The notes beneath the pieces are model-generated. The model was given only the letters and a program-made list of their open reading frames with translations. It was not told where the DNA came from and made no database searches. Shown here one piece after another: positions 34,182-42,232 of a stretch of DNA of 64,000 nucleotides. The stretch's first letter is position 1. Every line of letters starts with the position of its first letter. This stretch comes from Alteromonas halophila. Lineage in GTDB: Bacteria > Pseudomonadota > Gammaproteobacteria > Enterobacterales > Alteromonadaceae. The stretch lies in assembly GCF_014651815.1 (NCBI RefSeq), contig NZ_BMXP01000003.1, positions 434,001 through 498,000 on the forward strand, given 5' to 3'. A program made the translations under genes and the position numbers.

Positions 34182-36524
34182 ATGATGCGAAATCTACTGA
34201 AAACATTAACACTGGCGGGGATGACAACCACCCTGCTTGCCAGCTGTGCAGACACTCCCGATAGTCTGAAGAATAATGAAACCTATGACGCGCCTGTCAA
34301 TCTGGTCGGCGACGATCTGGTTCAGTACGTGAACCCATTAATGGGCACGGACTCGACCTTTAGTCTGTCTAACGGCAACACCTATCCGGCGGTGGCCAAC
34401 CCCTGGGGTATGCATTTCTGGACAGCCATGACAGCGCCGATTGGTGACGGCTGGACGTACAAATACGACGACGACAAAATTCGCGGCATTAAGCAAACCC
34501 ACCAGCCCAGCCCCTGGCTGAACGATTATGGTGCATTCTCGCTGATGGCGGTAACCGGTGAGCGCAAAATTGATCAGGACAGCCGAGCGTCGTGGTTCTC
34601 GCACAAGGCCGAAACCGCCAGTCCCAATTATTATTCTGTTTACCTGGCAGACTATGACACCACGATAGAAGTCACGCCTACTGCGCGAGCCGCGCAGTTC
34701 CGGTTTACCTTCCCGGAGACCGACAACGCCTATGTACTGCTGGACGCATTTGATAAAGGGTCAAAGGTCGAAGTGTTACCCGAACAGGGCATTATCCGGG
34801 GCTACGCCCGTAACAATCATGGCGGGGTACCGGACAATTTTCATAACTATTTTGTTGTGAAATTCAGTCGCCCTTTCGAGTCTGCCTCAACCTGGCAGGA
34901 TGGTTATACCCCAGTTGATGTGCTTAAAAGTGAAGGCGACCATGTCGGCGCTGTCGTCAGGTTTGCAACGCATAAAGGTGAGCAAATCACCGCGCAGGTC
35001 GCCTCGTCGTTTATCAGTCCCGAACAGGCCGAACGCAACCTGAGCCGCGAAGTGGGCAATGACTCCTTTGCACAAACCCGTAAAAAAAGTCATGCCGCCT
35101 GGCAAAAAGAGCTTAGCCGGATCCGTCTTGAAGACGACAACCTGGATAACGTCAGAACCTTTTATTCTGCACTGTACCGGGTACTGCTGTTTCCTCGCCG
35201 GTTCTACGAATACAACGAGCACGGTGACATCGTTCACTACAGCCCTTACAACGGTGAAGTGCTGCCTGGCTATATGTTCACAGACAATGGTTTCTGGGAC
35301 ACATTCCGCGCAGTGTTTCCCTATTTTGCGCTCATGTACCCGGAACTGGATCGTAAAATCATGCTTGGGCTGGCGAATACCTACAAGGAGTCGGGCTGGC
35401 TACCAGAATGGGCGAGCCCGGGCCATCGCAACGTCATGATCGGCTCCAATTCGGCGATCAATATTGCTGATGCATACATCAAAGGGGTCCGGGACATGGA
35501 CATCGAGACCCTGTACGAAGCGGCAGTGAAGAACGCCGAAGTCAATGAGGGCCGCCCGATGACTTCCGTGGGCCGGGAAGGCGTAGATTACTATAATGCG
35601 CTGGGTTACGTGCCCTATGATGTCGACATTCACGAAAACGTTGCGCGCACCCTTGAATACGCGTTCGCCGACTTCAATCTGTATCAGCTGGCGAAACAGC
35701 TTGGAAAACATGAAGACGCCGAAACGTTCCGCAAGCGCAGCCTGAACTATCGCAATGTTTTTGATAAGCAAAGTGGCTGGATGCGTGGCCGCAACCAGGA
35801 CGGAAGTTTCCAGTCCCCCTTCAATCCGCTTAAGTGGGGTGATGCCTTTACCGAAGGCAACGCGCTGCACTATACCTGGTCTGTTTTTCACGATATCGAA
35901 GGGCTAAAAACCCTGATGGGGGGCAACCAGGCCTTTATCGATAAGCTGGATAAGGTGTTTACCATGCCGCCTGAGTTTGATGACTCTTACTATGGTTTCA
36001 CCATTCACGAAATCCGTGAAATGCAAATTGTTAACATGGGTAACTACGCGCATGGCAATCAGCCCATACAGCATATGATTTATCTGTATAACTATGCTAA
36101 CCAGCCGTGGAAAGCACAGAAAAAAGTGCGCGATGTTATGGACAAGCTCTACATGGCAACTCCGGACGGCTATGCTGGCGACGAAGATAACGGACAGACC
36201 TCGGCCTGGTATGTCTTCAGTGCACTGGGCTTTTATCCGGTTACACCGGGGGTTGAGCAATACGTGATGGGCAGTCCGCTGTTTGATAAAGCAGTGTTAA
36301 CACTGCCGAATCAGAAGACGCTGACCATTAACGCCCGCGGCAACACAGAAGCTACACCATACATTCAGCGCGCTACGTTTAATGGCCAGGAACTCGATAA
36401 GACCTGGCTGGACCACGATGCCCTGCAACAGGGCGGGGAACTCATCCTGGACATGTCGTCTACGCCAAACAAAGCACGTGCCACCGGCCCAGCCGCCTGG
36501 CCCTACTCGCTTTCACAACAGTAA
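34182..36524 (+). CDS. GH92 family lipoprotein with Gln at the catalytic-acid position
   Basis: A 780-residue GH92 lipoprotein (signal ending LLASC). The family fold is clear: YVNPLMGTDSTFSLSNGNTY, NGFWDTFRAVFPY, the base motif GDEDNGQTSAWYVFSALGFY. Where other members have HGNEP, this protein reads HGNQPIQH, so the general acid Glu is Gln627. In GH92, a Gln here has been linked to enzymes that split mannose-1-phosphate diesters, whose leaving group needs no acid. It may therefore act on phosphomannosylated glycans. A GTG 15 bases upstream is also open; the ATG was chosen because it directly begins the signal peptide. First gene of the plus arm. Confidence 0.9.
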   Translation: MMRNLLKTLTLAGMTTTLLASCADTPDSLKNNETYDAPVNLVGDDLVQYVNPLMGTDSTFSLSNGNTYPAVANPWGMHFWTAMTAPIGDGWTYKYDDDKIRGIKQTHQPSPWLNDYGAFSLMAVTGERKIDQDSRASWFSHKAETASPNYYSVYLADYDTTIEVTPTARAAQFRFTFPETDNAYVLLDAFDKGSKVEVLPEQGIIRGYARNNHGGVPDNFHNYFVVKFSRPFESASTWQDGYTPVDVLKSEGDHVGAVVRFATHKGEQITAQVASSFISPEQAERNLSREVGNDSFAQTRKKSHAAWQKELSRIRLEDDNLDNVRTFYSALYRVLLFPRRFYEYNEHGDIVHYSPYNGEVLPGYMFTDNGFWDTFRAVFPYFALMYPELDRKIMLGLANTYKESGWLPEWASPGHRNVMIGSNSAINIADAYIKGVRDMDIETLYEAAVKNAEVNEGRPMTSVGREGVDYYNALGYVPYDVDIHENVARTLEYAFADFNLYQLAKQLGKHEDAETFRKRSLNYRNVFDKQSGWMRGRNQDGSFQSPFNPLKWGDAFTEGNALHYTWSVFHDIEGLKTLMGGNQAFIDKLDKVFTMPPEFDDSYYGFTIHEIREMQIVNMGNYAHGNQPIQHMIYLYNYANQPWKAQKKVRDVMDKLYMATPDGYAGDEDNGQTSAWYVFSALGFYPVTPGVEQYVMGSPLFDKAVLTLPNQKTLTINARGNTEATPYIQRATFNGQELDKTWLDHDALQQGGELILDMSSTPNKARATGPAAWPYSLSQQ

Positions 36525-36569
36525 GGTTCACGCGACGCCCTGTGGCGTCGCCTGTCTTGAGGTTATTTT

Positions 36570-37817
36570 ATGGCTTTTTCACCTTCATCTACATCACACG
36601 CTCACAACGGTAAACCACACACAATGGCGTTTGCTGCAATGACAACGCTATTTTTTATCTGGGGCTTCATTACCGCCCTTAACGATATCCTGATACCGCA
36701 CCTGAAGGCCGCATTTTCATTGTCCTATACGCAGGCAATGCTCGTGCAGTTTTGCTTCTTCGGTGCCTATTTTGTGATATCGCCTTTCGCTGGAAAGCTG
36801 ATTGAAAAAATTGGTTACACCCGCGGTATTATTACCGGTTTGCTGACGATAGCTACCGGCTGTTGCCTGTTTTATCCAGCCGCAGAGGTGGAGGTGTACA
36901 GCCTTTTCCTGTTGGGCTTATTTGTACTGGCCAGTGGTGTCGCCATCCTGCAGGTTTCCGCTAACCCCTATGTTGCAATTCTGGGCCCCGAGAAAACCGC
37001 CGCCAGTCGCCTCAATCTCGCCCAGGGAATAAATTCACTGGGCCATACTCTGGCCCCGCTGTTTGGTGCTGCACTTATCTTCGGTGCCGCCAGTGACAGC
37101 ATTGGTGCCGATGCAGTGCAGCTGCCGTACCTGATTCTTGCAGGCGCCATGATCATTACGGCCGTTGGCTTTGTATTTCTGAAGCTGCCCGTCATCAATC
37201 AGCAGAGTGATGATACTCAGGCGGCCACCGGCAGTATCTGGCAACAGAAACGCCTGTTATTCGGGGCACTCGCGATTTTTCTGTATGTCGGTGCCGAAGT
37301 CACGGTTGGTAGTTTTCTGGTGAATTACTTTGCCATGCCTGAAATTGGCAACCTGAGCGAAAGAGAAGCCAGCCAGCTGGTCTCATACTATTGGGGCGCA
37401 GCCATGGTTGGCCGCTTTGTGGGCGCGGCTATCACCCGTGTCATCGCGCCTGCCTATGTGCTGACAGCGAATGCCGTGCTTGCAGTCGTGTTGCTGTTTG
37501 TCACCATGTCCAGCACCGGTGAGATGGCGATGTGGTCAGTTCTGGCCGTTGGCTTTTTTAATTCCATTATGTTCCCGACGATTTTCTCACTGGCGATCCG
37601 AGGGCTGGGACCACTTACTGGTCGTGGCTCGGGTCTGTTGTGTCAGGCCATTGTTGGCGGCGCAATCGTACCGCTCATTCAGGGCGCGGTTGCCGATGCC
37701 ACATCGGTGCAGATCAGTTTCATCGTGCCTGTCTTTGCCTATCTGTATATCGGAATCTACGCCATTATGCTGAAACGCTCAGAGGCACCCATGAAGGAGG
37801 CTCCGGTTAATTTATGA
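36570..37817 (+). CDS. FHS-type sugar MFS transporter
   Basis: A 415-residue inner-membrane permease of the fucose/glucose/GlcNAc:H+ symporter branch of the major facilitator superfamily, with 12 helices. Diagnostic segments are FFIWGFITALNDILIPHLK in helix 1 and VLASGVAILQVSANPYVAIL, followed by SRLNLAQGINSLG. Members import mannose, glucose, fucose or GlcNAc; mannose is the likely substrate from context because a sugar kinase and a mannose-isomerase-like enzyme follow. GAGG precedes the ATG, and its stop overlaps the kinase start (ATGA). Confidence 0.92.
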   Translation: MAFSPSSTSHAHNGKPHTMAFAAMTTLFFIWGFITALNDILIPHLKAAFSLSYTQAMLVQFCFFGAYFVISPFAGKLIEKIGYTRGIITGLLTIATGCCLFYPAAEVEVYSLFLLGLFVLASGVAILQVSANPYVAILGPEKTAASRLNLAQGINSLGHTLAPLFGAALIFGAASDSIGADAVQLPYLILAGAMIITAVGFVFLKLPVINQQSDDTQAATGSIWQQKRLLFGALAIFLYVGAEVTVGSFLVNYFAMPEIGNLSEREASQLVSYYWGAAMVGRFVGAAITRVIAPAYVLTANAVLAVVLLFVTMSSTGEMAMWSVLAVGFFNSIMFPTIFSLAIRGLGPLTGRGSGLLCQAIVGGAIVPLIQGAVADATSVQISFIVPVFAYLYIGIYAIMLKRSEAPMKEAPVNL

Positions 37818-38824
37818 AACCTGTTATTTGTTTTGGTGAAGCACTGATTGATTTTCTTCATGTGAATACGCAGACTCAGGCACCTTTGTCGCTGCCTGAG
37901 TTTCGGCAATACCCTGGCGGTGCGCCGGCAAATGCCGCTGTGGCCGTGGCCCGGCTTGGGGGCGATGCGCGCTTTGCAGGTCAGGTCGGCGACGATCCCT
38001 TTGGTGCCTTTTTAGGCAACGCGCTGAATGCCTACGGGGTCAATACCGACACACTGCTTACCCACCCCAGTGCGAAAACGGCACTGGCGTTTGTGGTTCT
38101 GGATGAAACCGGTGACCGGCACTTTTCGTTTCATCGCCATGAAACCGCCGATTTGCTGATCGAAGCCTCACAAATATCGCCAGCCTGGCTGCCCGATAAT
38201 GGCATCGTACACATGTGCAGTAACACGCTCACCGCCAAGCCAGCCTCGCAGTGCACCGAATCACTGGCTCGCCAGGCTGCCGAACGCGGTCTGCTGGTCA
38301 GTTTTGACGTCAACCTGCGTCACAACCTCTGGCCCGGACATCAGATAGACAGAGACCGGGTCAATGCGCTTGTTCATCAGGCCCATCTGGTGAAATTTTC
38401 TGCAGAAGAGCTGGCGTTTCTGGCAAACGGCGAAGAGTCGGCATACCTCGCAACCTGTCTTTCTGCAACGTGCGACCTCATTTTGGTAACCGACGGGCCG
38501 GCGCCGGTTCGCATTATCACTGCTCAGGGCGAAGTATCCCTTACACCACCAGACGTCAATGCTGTTGATACGACAGCAGGCGGCGACGCCTTCGTCGGCG
38601 GACTGCTGTTCGCCTTGTCGCACTTTTTGGATATCACCCCGGTGCTTAACTCGCAGGCACAGCTTGAGCAGGTAGTAACGTTCGCCGCACATTGTGGTGC
38701 CAGAGCCGTTACCCGTCAGGGCGCGTTTACCTCACTGCCATCGCTGCATGACATCACCAATGCGCTGACGGAGTCAGCACAATCGCTTTCCCTGTTACCG
38801 TTTGCTACTACGGAGGCATCATGA
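37814..38824 (+). CDS. PfkB-family carbohydrate kinase (fructokinase-like)
   Basis: A 336-residue ribokinase-fold kinase. The N-terminal ICFGEALIDFL and GGAPANAAVAVARLGG, and the catalytic DTTAGGDAFVGGLLFAL (Asp base within AGGD), define the fructokinase-like group of PfkB. It should phosphorylate fructose formed from mannose by the next gene product, giving fructose 6-phosphate; a direct mannokinase activity is possible. It is translationally coupled to both neighbours (ATGA overlaps), with AAGGAGG upstream of its start. Confidence 0.9.
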   Translation: MKPVICFGEALIDFLHVNTQTQAPLSLPEFRQYPGGAPANAAVAVARLGGDARFAGQVGDDPFGAFLGNALNAYGVNTDTLLTHPSAKTALAFVVLDETGDRHFSFHRHETADLLIEASQISPAWLPDNGIVHMCSNTLTAKPASQCTESLARQAAERGLLVSFDVNLRHNLWPGHQIDRDRVNALVHQAHLVKFSAEELAFLANGEESAYLATCLSATCDLILVTDGPAPVRIITAQGEVSLTPPDVNAVDTTAGGDAFVGGLLFALSHFLDITPVLNSQAQLEQVVTFAAHCGARAVTRQGAFTSLPSLHDITNALTESAQSLSLLPFATTEAS

Positions 38825-40002
38825 CATTTTTAAATGCAGACTTTCTGACCGAACACTGCCGCCAAATCCTTGATTTTTATACACCCAGAGTTGTCGATAA
38901 CCAAGGCGGCTATCACCAGAATTATTATGACGATGGCTCGCTATTTGATACCGACTTTAAACAGCTGGTGAGCAGTACCCGTATCATTGTTAACTACGCC
39001 AATGCGTTCCGTGTGTTTGGGGACGCGCAATACCGTGAAATCGCTGAGCACGGCCTGGCATTTCTTGAGTCAGTGCACTATCAGCCTGACACCCAGACCT
39101 ACGCCTGGACACTGCGCGATAACAAACCAGAAGACATGACGCAGCAAGCCTATGGTTATGCGTTTGTGCTGCTTGCCTACGCTGCGCTGAAAAAAGCCGG
39201 TATCATCACAGAACACGACAAACTCAACCAGGTCTATTCGCTGCTTGAACAACGCTTCTGGCAAACAGAGTTTGGCTTATATGCCGATGAAATCGCCCCC
39301 GACGGCCAGCTGAGTGACTACCGCGGACAGAATGCCAATATGCACATTTGCGAGGCTATGCTCAGCGCCTATGAAGCGACCAGCGAGGCACATTTTCTTG
39401 ATCGTGCAGCAACGATTGCGCACAACATTGTGCAGCGTCAGGCAGCCTTGAGTGACCAGTTAATCTGGGAGCATTACACGCCGGACTTTGCCATTGACTG
39501 GGACTATAACCGCGACGACCCGAAAAACCTCTATCGTCCCTGGGGATTTCAGCCCGGCCATCAGACTGAGTGGAGTAAGCTACTGTTGATTTTACACCGA
39601 CACCAGAATGAGGACTGGCATGTCGAGCGCGCGGCTCAGCTGTTTGACCAGGCATTTGAAACGGCCTGGGACACCACGCACGGGGGGCTGGTGTACGGCT
39701 TTGACCCGGCTTACCAATGGTGCGATGACGACAAATATTTCTGGGTCCAGGCCGAAAGCTTTGCTGCGGCCGCCATGCTGTACCAGCAGACAGGACAGAC
39801 CAAATACAAAACCCAGTACGAGATGTTGTGGGATTACTGCTGGGCGCACATGGTTGATCATCAGTATGGTGCCTGGTTCAGGCTGCTAAGACGTGATAAC
39901 AGTGCGTATTCCAATGAGAAAAGTGCCGCAGGTGCCAAGTGTGATTATCACACCCTGGGGGCCTGCCTGGATGTTCTGGCAACGCTTTCTACCGAACAGT
40001 GA
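38821..40002 (+). CDS. AGE-family epimerase/isomerase, probable mannose isomerase
   Basis: A 393-residue alpha/alpha-barrel enzyme of the N-acylglucosamine 2-epimerase family. Recognisable are RIIVNYANAF, GQNANMHICEAMLSAYE, the RPWGFQPGHQTEWSKLLL block and the late GAKCDYHTLGACLD, which contain the two catalytic His residues of mannose isomerase/YihS-type enzymes. No N-acetyl-specific feature is visible, so interconversion of free mannose and fructose is favoured over GlcNAc epimerization. The kinase immediately upstream then gives fructose 6-phosphate. Cytoplasmic. Confidence 0.88.
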   Translation: MTFLNADFLTEHCRQILDFYTPRVVDNQGGYHQNYYDDGSLFDTDFKQLVSSTRIIVNYANAFRVFGDAQYREIAEHGLAFLESVHYQPDTQTYAWTLRDNKPEDMTQQAYGYAFVLLAYAALKKAGIITEHDKLNQVYSLLEQRFWQTEFGLYADEIAPDGQLSDYRGQNANMHICEAMLSAYEATSEAHFLDRAATIAHNIVQRQAALSDQLIWEHYTPDFAIDWDYNRDDPKNLYRPWGFQPGHQTEWSKLLLILHRHQNEDWHVERAAQLFDQAFETAWDTTHGGLVYGFDPAYQWCDDDKYFWVQAESFAAAAMLYQQTGQTKYKTQYEMLWDYCWAHMVDHQYGAWFRLLRRDNSAYSNEKSAAGAKCDYHTLGACLDVLATLSTEQ

Positions 40003-40012
40003 AGGAGACACC

Positions 40013-42232
40013 ATGCTGATTGGTCGCCTGACAGGCAGGACCTGCCTGCTACTGATAATGGCTGTTGTGGGGCTCACAGGGTGCGCAGCACCGGCAGCGC
40101 CCGATGCTTCAGAGAAGTCCGCGATCGACTATGTCGATCCGTTTATTGGCACCGCGGGCAAAGGGAAAACCTTTCCTGGTGCCACGGTCCCGCACGGCAT
40201 GGTGCAGCTCAGTCCGGATAACGGCCGGACCGGCTGGGACTGGATAGCAGGGTATTTCTACCCTGATACTGTGCTAGCCGGTTTTAGTCATAAACATTTG
40301 TCAGGGACCGGTGCCGGTGACCTGTACGACATCTCCTTTTTCCCGTTTACCGGTGAGCCAGTATACCGTCCGCTTGAGGGCGGACCGGATACGGGCACTC
40401 TGTCATCGACATTCAGTCACGAAAATGAAGCCGCCAGCCCTGGTTATTATCAGGTCTTCCTTGACGATTATGCTGTAAACGTTGAGCTCACCGCCGCGAA
40501 GCGCGTTGGGATTCAGCGTTATACGCCCGAGCACTCACGTACGTTACAGGTGCAGCTGGATTTAAGTTACAGTCGAAACTGGGACGACACCAAAGCGGTT
40601 TACCTTGAACAGGTTGATGCACAGACTGTTCGGGGATACCGGTTGTCAGAGGGCTGGGCACCGGATCAACGGGTTTACTTCTATACCCGTTTTTCACAGC
40701 CCATTTCGACCACGCACATCAATAAGCGTGCGGTCACGAACAATTTTAAGCATAAGGGCAAGCCGCTCACAGCACAGTTTTCATTTTCAGCCCGTGACGA
40801 TAACGCCCCGTTAATTGTCTCTACCGCGATAAGTTCAGTCAGCATGCAGGGCGCAGAAAACAACTGGCACAGCACACGCCATGCCATGGATTTTGATCGT
40901 ACCCATCAGCAGGCACGTCAGCGCTGGCAGACCGAGCTGGCACGGGTCGATATTGAGGCATCGCCTGACAACCTGACCCAGTTTTATACCGCAATGTACC
41001 ATGCCTCACTGGCACCACGGCTTTTCAGTGATGCTGACGGCCGGTATAAAGGGCCAGACGGCGAGATTCATCAGTCTGAGACGCCACGTTATGACTTTTT
41101 CTCGCTATGGGACACCTTTCGCGCGCTGCACCCGTGGAAAACACTGATTGATACCCGCCGCAGTGCCGATATGATGGCCAGTCTGCTTGGGCACTATCGT
41201 GAAGCAGGACGACTGCCGGTATGGAATTTTGAAGGCAATGAAACAGATATGATGATGGGCTACCATGCAGTGCCGGTGCTTGTTGATGCCTACCTTAAAG
41301 GTATAGGCGATATTGATGGCGACTTCCTGCTGAGTGCGGCAATTCAGAGTGCCAATCAGGACGCCTTCGGTCTGTCCTCCTACCGGGAGCTCGGCTACGT
41401 GCCGTTTGAAGAACGCAAGTGGAATGTATCACTGACCCTTGAGTATGCCTTTGACGATTACGCCATCGGTAAGCTGGCGGCGGAACTGGACAAGCCGGCG
41501 CTGGCCAGGCACTTCTTTGACAGAGCTCAGAGTTATCATCAGCACTTTGATGAGACCACCGGTTTTATGCGGGCACGCAACCACACCGGCGCGTTTCGCG
41601 GCGACTTTGACCCGAATGCCTACCATCCCGAAGATTACTGTGAAGCCAACGCCTGGCAATACAGCTTTTTCGTACCCCATGATGTAGACGGGATGATTGA
41701 AATGATGGGTGGGCGCGCTGTCACGTCACGAAAGCTCGACGCCATGTTTGCCACCGATCAGAGTGTTGCCACGATGCCTGAATGGATTTCCGGCAACATC
41801 GGGCAGTATGTGCATGGGAATGAACCCAGCCACCATGTTCCTTATCTGTATCAGTTCACCGGCGAGCCACACAAAACCCAGCAGCGTGTTCGTGAGATTA
41901 TGGCGTCGCTTTACACCACCAGGCCCGATGGACTGGCGGGCAATGAGGATGCCGGACAAATGTCAGCCTGGTACCTGTTCAGTGCACTTGGCTTTTATCC
42001 GGTTAATCCGGTCGGCGGTGACTACGTGCTTGGCAGTCCCGAGGTAGAAGCGGCCACTCTTCATCTGGAAAATGGCAGGGATTTTCATGTCAGGGTGCGC
42101 AACCAGAGCCCCCAAAACCACTACGTAAAACGTGTCACCCTGAATAACAAGCCCCTCCCGGGTTTTATTCTTACGCACCGCCAGATAATGGCGGGGGGAA
42201 CACTGACATTTGAAATGGGAGAGACGCCGTGA
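40013..42232 (+). CDS. GH92 alpha-mannosidase, lipoprotein
   Basis: A 739-residue GH92 lipoprotein (lipobox LTGC near residue 23). It begins YVDPFIGTAGKGKTFPGA and carries HGNEPSHH with general acid Glu604 and base motif GNEDAGQMSAWY, the pattern of active alpha-1,2-mannosidases; it most resembles the minus-arm GH92 at 15635. The ATG follows GAAGGAGA, a near-perfect ribosome-binding site, and lies 10 bases after the isomerase stop; the frame is open 120 bases upstream but that part belongs to the isomerase gene. It trims mannose at the cell surface or in the periplasm. Confidence 0.94.
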   Translation: MLIGRLTGRTCLLLIMAVVGLTGCAAPAAPDASEKSAIDYVDPFIGTAGKGKTFPGATVPHGMVQLSPDNGRTGWDWIAGYFYPDTVLAGFSHKHLSGTGAGDLYDISFFPFTGEPVYRPLEGGPDTGTLSSTFSHENEAASPGYYQVFLDDYAVNVELTAAKRVGIQRYTPEHSRTLQVQLDLSYSRNWDDTKAVYLEQVDAQTVRGYRLSEGWAPDQRVYFYTRFSQPISTTHINKRAVTNNFKHKGKPLTAQFSFSARDDNAPLIVSTAISSVSMQGAENNWHSTRHAMDFDRTHQQARQRWQTELARVDIEASPDNLTQFYTAMYHASLAPRLFSDADGRYKGPDGEIHQSETPRYDFFSLWDTFRALHPWKTLIDTRRSADMMASLLGHYREAGRLPVWNFEGNETDMMMGYHAVPVLVDAYLKGIGDIDGDFLLSAAIQSANQDAFGLSSYRELGYVPFEERKWNVSLTLEYAFDDYAIGKLAAELDKPALARHFFDRAQSYHQHFDETTGFMRARNHTGAFRGDFDPNAYHPEDYCEANAWQYSFFVPHDVDGMIEMMGGRAVTSRKLDAMFATDQSVATMPEWISGNIGQYVHGNEPSHHVPYLYQFTGEPHKTQQRVREIMASLYTTRPDGLAGNEDAGQMSAWYLFSALGFYPVNPVGGDYVLGSPEVEAATLHLENGRDFHVRVRNQSPQNHYVKRVTLNNKPLPGFILTHRQIMAGGTLTFEMGETP

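Noticed and set aside
39893..40012. Longer N-terminus for the second plus-arm GH92
   Set aside because: It would overlap the isomerase gene by over 100 bases and bury the lipoprotein signal; a strong ribosome-binding site precedes the ATG at 40013.
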